From an uncultured Muribaculaceae bacterium (GTDB lineage Bacteria; Bacteroidota; Bacteroidia; Bacteroidales; Muribaculaceae), in NCBI GenBank assembly GCA_938039795.1, contig CALHWU010000045.1, forward strand, positions 1-31,348: a stretch of DNA of 31,348 nucleotides. Direction: 5' to 3'. The translations under genes were made by a program, and so were the position numbers. This document shows, piece after piece, positions 15,844 through 24,202 of this stretch; position 1 is the first letter of the stretch, and each line of letters opens with the position of its first letter. Below the pieces are notes generated by a model. It did no database searches. It saw only the letters and a list, made by a program, of their open reading frames with translations, and had not been told where the DNA came from.

Positions 15844-15935
15844 CAACTTTACAATATTTGTTCAATTCTTTCATTTTTAACCCAACAATTCTGAGAGCAT
15901 TTGAGTCTGCCGCCCTGACAGCAATCAAAAGCCAC

Positions 15936-15966
15936 TTGCACCGGTGGGCTGAGTTTGCTAACTTTG
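15936..15966 (+). promoter_or_regulatory. tamL: tamL promoter
   Basis: TTG (15936-15938), a 20-bp spacer and TAACTTTG (15959-15966) match the consensus. Start candidates must lie downstream, which excludes the TTG codons at 15955 and 15964 and points to the GTG at 15994. Confidence 0.8.
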
Positions 15967-15993
15967 CAGTCGGTTAAAGAGAAGATCCCGACA

Positions 15994-18387
15994 GTGACAA
16001 TAATCCGCAGCATACTGACCCGTACAGCCACGGCGCTCGCAGCGCTGTGGCTGGCGTGCGCCTGCAGCCCGGTGAAACACGTGCCGGAAGGCCAGTATCT
16101 GCTCGACAACGCCGATATAGTCATCACGCAGACTCCTGACAGCATCGGCGGAAACCGCGACGAAGAGGTGAGAAGCACCGAGCTCGTCAACTACCTACGG
16201 CAAGCTCCCAACCATAAGGTGCTTGGATTTCTCAAGCTTCAGCTCGCCACCTACAGCCTGTCGGGGCGCGACTCCACGCGATGGTACAACCGCTGGCTCC
16301 GCCGGCTCGGACAGCCTCCGGTGATCTACAGCTCCGATCTTACAGACGCATCCAGGAGGCAGCTGCGACTCGCACTGGTCAACCGCGGATTCATGCAGGC
16401 GAAGGTGGATATAGACACAATAGCCGACACTGCGCGGCGCCGCATGGACGTCAGCTACCTCGTGAATACAGGTCCGCGCCACCGCATTTCGCGCGTGGAC
16501 TACGACATAGCCGACACAGCCATTGCCCGCATACTCCTTGCCGACTCGGCTCTTCTGACCCTGAAGCCGGGTGAGGCATTCGACCGTGACCGCCTCGACG
16601 AAGAGCGCTCGCTGGTGACCCAGCGCCTGCGCAATCACGGCTATTATGCTTTTGTCAAGGATTATATTTCCTACATCGCCGATACAGCAGAGAATTCCCT
16701 CGATGTAGATGTGACAATGGTGGTGAGACAACCACTGCAACAGGGCGCCGTCACGACAGCTCCTCTCCCCTCCCCGGGCGCTGATGGGGGCTCCATGTCG
16801 CATCTGACCTACAGAGTCAGGACAGTATGGTTCATCACCGACTATGCCCCCAATTCCGACCGCTCGTGGCAGCGCGACACCGTTAGCCACGGGGACATAA
16901 ACGTAGTATACGGCCGCGACCGCTATATCCGCCCCTCGACCCTTGAGGAGAAATGCTTCATACAGCCCGGACAGCTTTACTCCACACGCGAGGTCGACCT
17001 CACATATCAGGCGCTCGCACAGCTCGGCATACTGCGATCCATCAATATAGAGATGCAGCCCGTATCGGCTCCGATCGACGGGAGCCAGTGGCTCGACGCC
17101 TACGTATATCTGACGCGCAACAAGAAGCAGGGAGCCACGCTCGAACTCGAAGGCACCAACTCCGAAGGCGACCTCGGATTCGGCGTGGGCGTCACATATC
17201 AGCACCGCGACGTAGGACGGGCATCGAATCTCTTCACGGCAAAATTCCGCATGAACTACGAGAGCCTCTCGGGCAATCTGTCGGGACTGATCAACAACCG
17301 CTATACGGAGTTTGCCGGCGAGGCAGGACTGACATTCCCCCGCTTCCTCTTCCCATTCCTCTCCCATGAATACAAGCGCCGCATCAAGGCCACAACCGAA
17401 CTGGCCCTGTCGATGAACTATCAGGAACGGCCCGAATACACCCGCATCATAGCCGGCGCGGCCTGGAAATACAAGTGGAGCGCACGTGCCGGACGCGAAC
17501 GGCGCACTTTCGATCTGGTCGACATCAACTACGTCTATCTGCCTGAGAGCACCATCGACTTCATCAACCAGATAGCGCCATCCAACCCCCTGCTCCGCTA
17601 CAGCTACGAGGATCACTTCATCATGCGCTCGGGCTACACTTTCTACCGCACCAACCGCCGCATAGCCTCCGCCACAACCCGGCGACCCAAACAGCAACCG
17701 GTAGTATACTCGCTGCGCGCCTCAGGCGAGGTGGCCGGAAATCTTCTATACGCCCTTTCGTCGCTCACCCACGAGAAGAAACACAACGGAGTATACCGCC
17801 TCTTCGGCATACAGTACTCGCAATATGCCAAGGCGGAGGTCGACTACTCGATAGCCCGCAACTTCGCCGACCGCCACAGCGTGGCGTTTCACGTCGGCGC
17901 CGGCATAGGAGTGCCCTACGGCAACTCGCGGGCGATGCCTTTCGAGAAACGTTTCTATGCCGGAGGAGCCAACGGTGTCAGAGGCTGGGGAGTGCGAACG
18001 CTCGGCCCCGGCAGCTACGACTCGCGCAATTCCGTCACCGACTTCATCAACCAGTGCGGCGACATCTCGCTGCTCCTCAACGTTGAATACCGCATGAAAC
18101 TCTTCTGGGTGTTTGAGGGAGCTCTGTTTGCCGACATGGGCAACATCTGGACAATCCACAACTACGAAAACCAGCGCGGAGGCATGTTCCATTTCTCGAC
18201 ATTCTGGAAACAGCTTGCGGCGAGCTACGGCATAGGCCTCCGCATGGACTTCACCTACTTCCTGCTCCGCTTCGACCTCGGCATGAAGGCCCACGACCCG
18301 GCAGCCGACCGCGAGCACTGGCCCATAATCCATCCCCGCTGGGGCCGCGACGCCACATTCCACTTCTCCGTAGGCTACCCGTTCTGA
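15994..18387 (+). CDS. tamL: TamL: lipidated Omp85/TamA-like outer membrane assembly protein, GTG start
   Basis: Outer-membrane protein of the Omp85/BamA-TamA superfamily, 797 aa, thought to act in outer-membrane protein or lipid assembly with TamB. Bacteroidetes members are lipoproteins (TamL): here the signal ends ALWLACAC followed by SPVKHVPEGQYLL, so Cys24 is the likely lipid site. Periplasmic POTRA-like segments span about 30-370, and the C-terminal barrel holds the conserved lid-loop motif GANGVRGWG near residue 660. The barrel ends FSVGYPF, a typical aromatic outer-membrane C-terminus. There is no ATG near the N-terminus; GTG 15994 gives a good signal peptide and lies 27 bp after the promoter box. 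A tamB gene, often adjacent, is absent from the window. It diverges from the yafQ toxin-antitoxin operon. Confidence 0.9.
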   Translation: MTIIRSILTRTATALAALWLACACSPVKHVPEGQYLLDNADIVITQTPDSIGGNRDEEVRSTELVNYLRQAPNHKVLGFLKLQLATYSLSGRDSTRWYNRWLRRLGQPPVIYSSDLTDASRRQLRLALVNRGFMQAKVDIDTIADTARRRMDVSYLVNTGPRHRISRVDYDIADTAIARILLADSALLTLKPGEAFDRDRLDEERSLVTQRLRNHGYYAFVKDYISYIADTAENSLDVDVTMVVRQPLQQGAVTTAPLPSPGADGGSMSHLTYRVRTVWFITDYAPNSDRSWQRDTVSHGDINVVYGRDRYIRPSTLEEKCFIQPGQLYSTREVDLTYQALAQLGILRSINIEMQPVSAPIDGSQWLDAYVYLTRNKKQGATLELEGTNSEGDLGFGVGVTYQHRDVGRASNLFTAKFRMNYESLSGNLSGLINNRYTEFAGEAGLTFPRFLFPFLSHEYKRRIKATTELALSMNYQERPEYTRIIAGAAWKYKWSARAGRERRTFDLVDINYVYLPESTIDFINQIAPSNPLLRYSYEDHFIMRSGYTFYRTNRRIASATTRRPKQQPVVYSLRASGEVAGNLLYALSSLTHEKKHNGVYRLFGIQYSQYAKAEVDYSIARNFADRHSVAFHVGAGIGVPYGNSRAMPFEKRFYAGGANGVRGWGVRTLGPGSYDSRNSVTDFINQCGDISLLLNVEYRMKLFWVFEGALFADMGNIWTIHNYENQRGGMFHFSTFWKQLAASYGIGLRMDFTYFLLRFDLGMKAHDPAADREHWPIIHPRWGRDATFHFSVGYPF

Positions 18388-18490
18388 CCCGGAGCAGACT
18401 ACATGGCACAAGACTGTAAAAAATCTCCGCACAGCCATAACAGCATGCATTATATACCGGATTTGAGCTGTCACTTACCGTAAAAATACG

Positions 18491-18498
18491 TATATTTG
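18491..18498 (+). promoter_or_regulatory. -7 box of the TIR-SEL1 gene
   Basis: TATATTTG matches TAnnTTTG and lies 4 nt before the ATG at 18503, predicting a leaderless transcript. The nearest TTTG (18462-18465) is 25 bp upstream, longer than the usual 19-21, so the -33 element is uncertain. The rest of the 18388-18502 gap shows nothing else. Confidence 0.55.
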
Positions 18499-18502
18499 CC
18501 GA

Positions 18503-19561
18503 ATGGATTCAACGACCGACATCTTCATCAGTTACCGGCGGGCCGACGGGCGCGACGTAGCCCGCACCGTTCAGCTTGCGCTCAGAAATGCCGGGAAATA
18601 CAACGTATTTTTCGACTACAGCTCGCTTCGCGACGGGGTATTCAACGATAAAATATATACAGCCATCGACCAGTGCCGGGTATTCGTGCTGGTGCTCTCG
18701 CCGGATTCGCTCACACGCTGTGCCGCTGACGGCGACTGGGTGGCGATAGAGATAAACCGGGCCAAAGAGGCCGGATGCACGATCATACCGCTTGCAATCG
18801 ACTCCAACTATGACAAGTGGCCGGCCGACCTCCCGGAAAGCCTTCATTTTCTCAAAACGATCCAGCAGACCAAACTCCTCACCGACGAGTATTTCGACGA
18901 ATCCATTTCGCGGCTGCTACAGCGCATCGCGGCCGCACCCCCGAAAAAGATAACCGTCGTGCCTGAAAATGACACAGCGGCGGCGTCGGCCGACGATCGG
19001 CTCATGGAGGCTCTGCTTATCCATATCGAAGCCTGCCGCCACGCTGTCGACAGTGACGGATCAGGCGCCATACGGCTCCTGGAGAAAAGCGCCGCCATGG
19101 GATTCGGCGATTCGCTGTCGATGCTGGGAATGATATACGAAAACGGCAAATTCGGCATCACGCCCGATCTGGAAAAAGCTTTTGAACTATACAGCGCGGC
19201 CGCCTCGAAAGACAGCCCTGGCGGATGGCTCGGCCTCGCCGGCCTATACCGGCAGGGCATAGGCGCTACAGGCTCTGCGGAGTATCTTGATGAACAGTCG
19301 GCCAACTGCAAGGATATAGCCCGCGAGCTGCGCAACGCCCGGGAGCTGAAGATCGACCTGTCGGCCACGAATCCCAACTCACGCCTGGAAGTTTCCCCAG
19401 AGTTCAGATGGGTGATAGTCGACAGGCAGCAGAAAGTGCTCGACAGAGGCACCGGCAACCGTCTATCAAAAATGCTGCGGCATGCAGACGCGCTCCATGG
19501 CCAATTCTTCATACACGGTTTTGACGGCGATTCCTTCCGTCAGGGACATTTCTTAAAATAA
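18503..19561 (+). CDS. TIR domain protein with SEL1-like repeats
   Basis: Protein of 352 aa without signal peptide. Residues 4-140 form a TIR domain: DIFISYRRADGRDVA (6-20), VFFDYSSLRDG (35-45) and VFVLVLSPDSL (60-70), followed by DWVAIEINRAKEAG (78-91), where Glu83 is a candidate NADase catalytic glutamate. Residues about 168-256 carry two SEL1/TPR-like units (GAIRLLEKSAAMGFGDSLSML and KAFELYSAAASKDSPGGWLGL) that probably mediate protein contacts. The last 90 residues, from about 260, are not recognised. Bacterial TIR proteins often cleave NAD in phage defence, and SEL1-TIR fusions occur among them, but some act in other signalling; the role here is inference. It is 11 bp upstream of gph and likely co-transcribed with gph and purB. 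Confidence 0.85.
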   Translation: MDSTTDIFISYRRADGRDVARTVQLALRNAGKYNVFFDYSSLRDGVFNDKIYTAIDQCRVFVLVLSPDSLTRCAADGDWVAIEINRAKEAGCTIIPLAIDSNYDKWPADLPESLHFLKTIQQTKLLTDEYFDESISRLLQRIAAAPPKKITVVPENDTAAASADDRLMEALLIHIEACRHAVDSDGSGAIRLLEKSAAMGFGDSLSMLGMIYENGKFGITPDLEKAFELYSAAASKDSPGGWLGLAGLYRQGIGATGSAEYLDEQSANCKDIARELRNARELKIDLSATNPNSRLEVSPEFRWVIVDRQQKVLDRGTGNRLSKMLRHADALHGQFFIHGFDGDSFRQGHFLK

Positions 19562-19572
19562 CATTCCGACAT

Positions 19573-20244
19573 ATGAAACGACTTGTCATATTCGACCTCG
19601 ACGGCACCCTGCTCGACACCATCGGCGATCTTGCCCGGGCTACAAATCACGCTCTCAGCGCGATGGGATTCAAGACCCATCCGCTCGGCGTCTACCCGAT
19701 GCTGGTAGGCAACGGAGTGACCAAACTGATAGAGCGCGCCCTCCCCGAAGAGGAGCGCAGCGAAGCCACGATAGAGGCGATGCACCGCCATTTCACGGAA
19801 TATTACGGCGAGCACTGCGCAGACACCACGCGGCCCTATCCTGGCATCGAACAGCTGCTGGCCGATCTGACGGCAGAGGGGATAAGCGTAGCCGTAGCTT
19901 CCAACAAATATCAGGAAGCCACAGCAAAACTCGTCAGCACGTTCTTCCCCGACGTGCCCTGGGTGGCCGTGGAGGGACACCGTGAGGGAGTGCCTACCAA
20001 GCCCGACCCCTCGATAGTATTCGAAATCCTGGCGGACCATCCTACGCCCAAAGCCGAGGTGCTTTACGTCGGCGACTCGGGAGTGGACATGGACACAGCT
20101 TTCCGTGCATGCGTGGAATCATGCGGAGTGACGTGGGGGTTCCGCTCGCGCGAAGAGCTGGAGCGACATCACGCCGACCATATAGTAAGCGACACCACAG
20201 CCATAATGCGCATAGCCCTTGGCAATGTGTCGCGCATACACTGA
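19573..20244 (+). CDS. gph: HAD-family phosphatase, phosphoglycolate phosphatase-like
   Basis: Cytosolic HAD-superfamily phosphatase of 223 aa, closest in pattern to phosphoglycolate phosphatases. Motif I is FDLDGTLLDT (7-16, nucleophile Asp8 and acid Asp10), motif II VASNK, motif III a lysine in PTKPDP and motif IV YVGDSGVDMDTA. An alpha-helical cap is inserted after motif I (about 17-85). The name gph reflects family resemblance; related phosphatases act on other small phosphomonoesters, so the substrate is uncertain. It lies between the TIR gene (11-bp gap) and purB (28-bp gap). Confidence 0.85.
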   Translation: MKRLVIFDLDGTLLDTIGDLARATNHALSAMGFKTHPLGVYPMLVGNGVTKLIERALPEEERSEATIEAMHRHFTEYYGEHCADTTRPYPGIEQLLADLTAEGISVAVASNKYQEATAKLVSTFFPDVPWVAVEGHREGVPTKPDPSIVFEILADHPTPKAEVLYVGDSGVDMDTAFRACVESCGVTWGFRSREELERHHADHIVSDTTAIMRIALGNVSRIH

Positions 20245-20272
20245 CCGAACAATCAATCATATCATCATAACA

Positions 20273-21616
20273 ATGCAACTCGACACACTTACAGCAATCT
20301 CTCCGATCGACGGACGCTACCGCTCCAAGTGCGAGCCTCTCGCCGACTATTTCTCGGAATACGCCCTGATACGCTACCGCGTCAGAGTGGAAGTGGAATA
20401 CTTCATCGCCCTGTGCGAGATACCACTGCCGCAGCTTGCGGGAGTCGACCACTCGGTATTTCCGGCCCTGCGCGCCATCTACACCGGCTTCACCGAAGCC
20501 GATGCCGCAGCAGTCAAGGAGATTGAGCGCACCACCAATCACGACGTCAAAGCCGTGGAATACTTCCTCAAGCAGCGCTTCGACGCTCTCGGACTTGAGG
20601 CCTACAAGGAGTTCATCCATTTCGGCCTGACGTCGCAGGACATCAACAACACGGCAGTGCCGATGTCGATCCGCGAGGCTCTCCACAACGTATATCTACC
20701 CCTGATGGAACGCCTGCAGGCGGAGCTCGACCGCATGGCCGCCGAATGGGCCGACATACCCATGCTCGCCAAGACCCACGGACAGCCCGCATCGCCCACA
20801 CGCCTGGGCAAGGAGATCGGCGTGTTCGCCTACCGTCTGCGCACACAGCTCCAGTCGCTCAAGGCCGTGGCAATCAGCGGCAAGTTCGGAGGCGCCACCG
20901 GCAACTTCAACGCCCATCTGACAGCATTCCCCACAATCGACTGGCAGGCTTTCGGCGCCAGATTCCTTAGCGAAAGCCTCGGCATAGAGCGCGAGAAGCT
21001 GACCACACAGATCTCCAACTACGACAATCTGGCAGCCCTCTTCGACGCCATGCGCCGCGTCAACACCATCATAGTCGACCTCGACCGCGACATCTGGCAG
21101 TATATCTCGATGGAATACTTCAAGCAGCGTATCAAGGAGGGCGAAGTCGGCTCATCGGCAATGCCCCACAAAGTCAATCCAATCGACTTCGAGAACTCCG
21201 AAGGCAATCTCGGCATAGCCGACGCCATACTGGGACATCTCTCTACGAAGCTCCCCGTATCGCGCCTGCAGCGCGACCTGACCGACTCCACAGTGCTCCG
21301 CAACGTCGGCGTCCCCATGGCCCACACTGTCATCGCCGTGGAGAGCACGCTCAAGGGTCTGTCGAAACTGATCCTCAACCAGCCGGCGATCGACCGCGAT
21401 CTCGACTCGATGTGGTCGGTAGTGGCCGAGGGAATCCAGACCATACTGCGCCGCGAGGGATATCCGCATCCCTACGAGACCCTCAAGCAGCTCACCCGCA
21501 CCAACGCCAAGGTGACCGCCGAGAGCATCGCCGCCTTCATCGACACCCTCGCCGTAAGCCCCGAGGTAAAGGCCGAGCTGCGCCGCCTCTCCCCCCATAC
21601 CTACACCGGCTACTGA
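20273..21616 (+). CDS. purB: adenylosuccinate lyase
   Basis: Purine biosynthesis enzyme, 447 aa, that releases fumarate from SAICAR and from adenylosuccinate. Family motifs are SPIDGRYRSKC (9-19), TTNHDVKAVEY, HFGLTSQDINNTA, KTHGQPASPT (catalytic His region) and the fumarase/aspartase signature SSAMPHKVNPIDFEN. The ATG at 20273 is used; an in-frame ATG at 20219 would overlap gph and add an atypical extension. The gene is complete and is followed by a very strong hairpin at 21632-21686. Confidence 0.96.
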   Translation: MQLDTLTAISPIDGRYRSKCEPLADYFSEYALIRYRVRVEVEYFIALCEIPLPQLAGVDHSVFPALRAIYTGFTEADAAAVKEIERTTNHDVKAVEYFLKQRFDALGLEAYKEFIHFGLTSQDINNTAVPMSIREALHNVYLPLMERLQAELDRMAAEWADIPMLAKTHGQPASPTRLGKEIGVFAYRLRTQLQSLKAVAISGKFGGATGNFNAHLTAFPTIDWQAFGARFLSESLGIEREKLTTQISNYDNLAALFDAMRRVNTIIVDLDRDIWQYISMEYFKQRIKEGEVGSSAMPHKVNPIDFENSEGNLGIADAILGHLSTKLPVSRLQRDLTDSTVLRNVGVPMAHTVIAVESTLKGLSKLILNQPAIDRDLDSMWSVVAEGIQTILRREGYPHPYETLKQLTRTNAKVTAESIAAFIDTLAVSPEVKAELRRLSPHTYTGY

Positions 21617-21631
21617 TCCGCACCGTCCCCC

Positions 21632-21686
21632 TACAGCGAGGCCGCGCCGCGATGGACTATAATCCACCCGGCGCGGCCCCGCTGTA
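21632..21686 (+). terminator. purB intrinsic terminator
   Basis: TACAGCG (21632-21638) and GGCCGCGCCG (21640-21649) pair with CGGCGCGGCC (21669-21678) and CGCTGTA (21680-21686), leaving one A/C mismatch. An inner TGGA/TCCA stem caps it. ATTTATAATT follows. Confidence 0.85.
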
Positions 21687-21707
21687 ATTTATAATTCCTC
21701 GGACGAA

Positions 21708-22760
21708 TCACTCCGCCGTCAGCCTGCAGCCGAACACGTGCACTTCGCCATCGTCGCCTATGGCTGTCACATAAGGAATCGTGCCGTCCTTAATGCAGAA
21801 GTTTGACACGCTCCTTCCGAAGACTATTTTCCTGATGATGTTGCCATCCCAGTCCAACACGTATATGGATGAACCGGCCTCGCCGTTTCTGATCTGCTCC
21901 TTTGTCGCCGCCCAGTCCAATGCATAAATATGACCGGCGTCAGACTTTATCTTCGTGAAAAAGATCCTGGCGTCATTGTCGAAAACAAGATTGCCGGCAG
22001 AGGTATCAATATGCATGCGCCCGCTATTGTAATCCCACTCGGGAAGATAAATTTCGGCACGCCTGCCACCGTCGCTGTCAATAATGGAGATCACATTCCA
22101 GTTGTGATACGCGATGGCGATTTCGTTGCCTGCCGACGTCATGCAGTTGGCGAACACCTCCATATTCCTTATAAAGTCCGACCCTTCTGCCCAGTCGACA
22201 TCGGGCCAATAGTCTGTAAAGGTCAGCTCCCGGGTTGATTTGCTGAAGCGTGATATCGGGTGTTCGCCGGTCTGGCTGTACACCAACTGTGAATCATTAT
22301 TGATCAGAATGTAATTATAAAACATTGCATCTGACGGCAATGACATGATTTTATTCCCGCTATAACCTTCGGCGGACAAAGAGTCGGCTGAAAAACATAC
22401 GATCTTTTTCGCATCGCCTATATAGAATTCCTTTTCGGTATTCAGGCAATGCAATAATCTCGGGTTGACGAAGTCATCGGGTCCCTTTCCGATTACGCCC
22501 ACTGCAGCCACCGGCTGCTGAGTGTTGGTGTTGTATATCGTCATGAACCCGGTCTGATTCTTGCGCTCATGAACCGCAAGGATTGAATCTGACATAAGCA
22601 CGAGATCTGTCGGAAACATCGTGCTGTCATCAAGTGCCACAGCGGTCAGTTCGGCCCTGTCGACAGGTATTGCGGCTTCGTCGACGACCTCCCTGCCTCC
22701 GCCCGAACACGACATCATCAATGCGGCCAAAGCTGCCGCGGCAAAAGAAATTCTCCTCAT
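21708..22760 (-). CDS. 6-bladed beta-propeller lipoprotein of the NVEALA locus (distal copy)
   Basis: Envelope lipoprotein of 350 aa. The signal peptide ends LAALMMSC, with lipidated Cys18. The body has the Bacteroidetes 6-bladed beta-propeller pattern: FPTDLVLMSDSILAVHERK, GVIGKGPDDFVNPRLL (the G-x-G-P-[DE]-[DE]-F motif), KIVCFSADSL, YALDWAATKEQI and YVLDWDGNIIRKI. ATG 22760 is preferred over 22772 because it begins the signal peptide directly. It lies about 275 bp downstream of the first propeller gene, beyond an NVEALA-like remnant and a hairpin (22789-22822), and is somewhat GC-richer than the upstream operon. It may be transcribed with that operon or separately; I found no clear promoter box. 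Confidence 0.82.
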   Translation of the reverse strand: MRRISFAAAALAALMMSCSGGGREVVDEAAIPVDRAELTAVALDDSTMFPTDLVLMSDSILAVHERKNQTGFMTIYNTNTQQPVAAVGVIGKGPDDFVNPRLLHCLNTEKEFYIGDAKKIVCFSADSLSAEGYSGNKIMSLPSDAMFYNYILINNDSQLVYSQTGEHPISRFSKSTRELTFTDYWPDVDWAEGSDFIRNMEVFANCMTSAGNEIAIAYHNWNVISIIDSDGGRRAEIYLPEWDYNSGRMHIDTSAGNLVFDNDARIFFTKIKSDAGHIYALDWAATKEQIRNGEAGSSIYVLDWDGNIIRKIVFGRSVSNFCIKDGTIPYVTAIGDDGEVHVFGCRLTAE

Positions 22761-22788
22761 ATTATATAACATGTTTTTTTTGTAAATA

Positions 22789-22822
22789 GCGCTGTGTCAA
22801 AATTCAATATTTGGCACAGCGC
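22789..22822. other. stem-loop with T-tract on the non-coding side
   Basis: GCGCTGTG (22789-22796) pairs with CACAGCGC (22815-22822), extended by TCAAA/TTTGG with one wobble pair. On the plus strand it is followed by CTTCTGTTTTTT, like a terminator, yet both neighbours read leftward. On the minus strand it is followed by an A-rich tract. It resembles the hairpin at 15205-15241 in loop and stem sequence. Confidence 0.65.
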
Positions 22823-22908
22823 CTTCTGTTTTTTATGCAGGTTATATGACTCATCTGCATTTACGACGTCTTTTAATCACACATGATATATTTAGGTGAG
22901 GTTCCGCT

Positions 22909-23034
22909 CTATTCCGGACATCCCCGTATACATTTTGAGAAATTCTTGGTGTCTTCCCAAAAATCGTTATCCCATTCGTACGCAGCATATCCGCAGCCGT
23001 ATCCGGAAGAAGGCTCATTTTCAGCGAGTACATT
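22909..23034 (-). pseudogene. C-terminal remnant of an NVEALA-like peptide gene, in frame behind the propeller stop
   Basis: Directly after the TGA (23035-23037) of the upstream propeller gene, the same minus frame stays open for 41 codons to TAG at 22909. It reads NVLAENEPSSGYGCGY..., then a Trp/Asp/Cys-rich stretch ending SKCIRGCPE. This has the look of an NVEALA peptide: N-V-x-L-A-x-x-E followed by a short Cys-containing mature part. No start codon or leader of its own is present. If the preceding LRLDN is counted, LDN-stop-NVLAENE aligns with the usual LDNVEALAENE, with the stop at the Val position. I infer that a deletion or recombination joined the propeller 3' end to an NVEALA gene, which is now separated by a stop. 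Whether any of it is translated is unknown. Confidence 0.6.
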
Positions 23035-24192
23035 TCAGTTATCCAATCGCAATCGGCTGAAACTATAAAGAATAAAATACACCTCTTCGTCATCCGTCTC
23101 TACTGGTCTAGATCTAACGGCATAATATCGGTCATCTATCCGACCAAGCAAATGGAAGAATGGAGGAGCATTGACTTCACCTATAAGATTATTGTCAGAA
23201 TAGATCTGAACGACTACATTACCCGTGACATAATCAGTGATAGAGGTACGGAACAACAGCTTGTCAGTCGCATCATAATAAAGCCCGGTATTAACACTCG
23301 TATGCAATATTTCTTTCCTTAATATTCTATTACCCAAATCATAACCAACTGTAAAATCACGATGCAACCCTTCGGGTTCAAATCCTATTACGTAGAGCAA
23401 TGAGTCAGGATATTTATAACAATAAATGAGCGAATCAGGCGCATGACTGACATAGAGAATGGAATCACTATAGTTCACTGCATAGTCGAAAAACTCAAAT
23501 AATGGGATAGGAGTATCCTGATAGTACGAGGCCATTGATCCTATAACTTTCTCCACTTTCAATGTGTTTTTATCGACTACACCAAGGATATGACCTTTTT
23601 TATAACGTTCGACATTCATCTCGTCAAGAAACTGATCAACAAGAGATAGTGGATACAAAACTTTGCCGTTACCCATATCAGCTACCGTCACGCCGAAGCT
23701 AGTCATCTGCATTGTGTTGTAGACTGACGTCGACTCGTAATTGTTACGGTCTGCCTTATCCCACGAAAAATCCAGTTGTGTAAGAAAAACTATGCTTCCC
23801 GATCGAAGTGAATATTCATATACGCCGTTTGAGGCGTCAAGTATCCACATCAACGTATCGGCAGGTGAAATAGCAGATCCGCATATTACTCCCACCATCT
23901 CACCAGGCCCTTGTCCCATACCTCCTACAGGTCTACTCGGCTTCCCATCATAAATCGAGAAAGGAAAAATCTTGCAATACAGTCTATCAACAAATAAAAG
24001 CATAGTATCCATTAGCACAAAATTGCCTCTTATGCTTGTTGAATCAGCTGGTATTTTAATGCTATCATACTGTATTTCCGTAATCATAATGGACTTTTCG
24101 CCGACATGACTATGACTACTGACCGAAGCTTTTTCGCAAGCTCCGGTCAGTATCATGATAGATAGGATAAGAATAATCGAAATATTCTTCAT
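23035..24192 (-). CDS. 6-bladed beta-propeller lipoprotein of the NVEALA operon (proximal copy)
   Basis: Envelope lipoprotein of 385 aa. The signal peptide MKNISIILILSIMILTGAC gives lipidated Cys19. The propeller pattern includes FVLMDTMLLFVDRLYCKIF, GGMGQGPGEMVGV (the family's G-x-G-P-[GE]-E segment) and LMWILDASNGVYEYSL. The start at 24192 is chosen because the signal peptide begins there; in-frame upstream ATGs would run back into the NVEALA gene. It begins 10 bp after the NVEALA stop, so the two are tightly coupled. The end is unusual: after YFILYSFS the last residues RLRLDN and the codons beyond the TGA resemble an NVEALA leader. Function of the family is unknown; a sensor, receptor or processing partner for the peptide is conceivable. 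Confidence 0.82.
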   Translation of the reverse strand: MKNISIILILSIMILTGACEKASVSSHSHVGEKSIMITEIQYDSIKIPADSTSIRGNFVLMDTMLLFVDRLYCKIFPFSIYDGKPSRPVGGMGQGPGEMVGVICGSAISPADTLMWILDASNGVYEYSLRSGSIVFLTQLDFSWDKADRNNYESTSVYNTMQMTSFGVTVADMGNGKVLYPLSLVDQFLDEMNVERYKKGHILGVVDKNTLKVEKVIGSMASYYQDTPIPLFEFFDYAVNYSDSILYVSHAPDSLIYCYKYPDSLLYVIGFEPEGLHRDFTVGYDLGNRILRKEILHTSVNTGLYYDATDKLLFRTSITDYVTGNVVVQIYSDNNLIGEVNAPPFFHLLGRIDDRYYAVRSRPVETDDEEVYFILYSFSRLRLDN

Positions 24193-24202
24193 CAGACTAT
24201 TT

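Noticed and set aside
16195..17697. 500-codon open frame opposite tamL
   Set aside because: It shadows the TamL coding frame in GC-rich DNA; no recognisable domain, promoter or signal sequence.
18462..18465. TTTG as a firm -33 element for the TIR gene
   Set aside because: The spacer to the -7 box is 25 bp, outside the usual 19-21.
23035..23037. TGA between propeller and NVEALA tail read as selenocysteine or programmed readthrough
   Set aside because: The hairpin at 22789 is over 200 bases downstream and no selenocysteine context is evident, so a plain stop after a gene fusion is simpler.
22851..23093. 80-codon leftward open frame over the NVEALA remnant
   Set aside because: It lies in a different frame from the remnant and overlaps the end of the propeller gene; its sequence looks random, whereas the other frame has NVEALA features.
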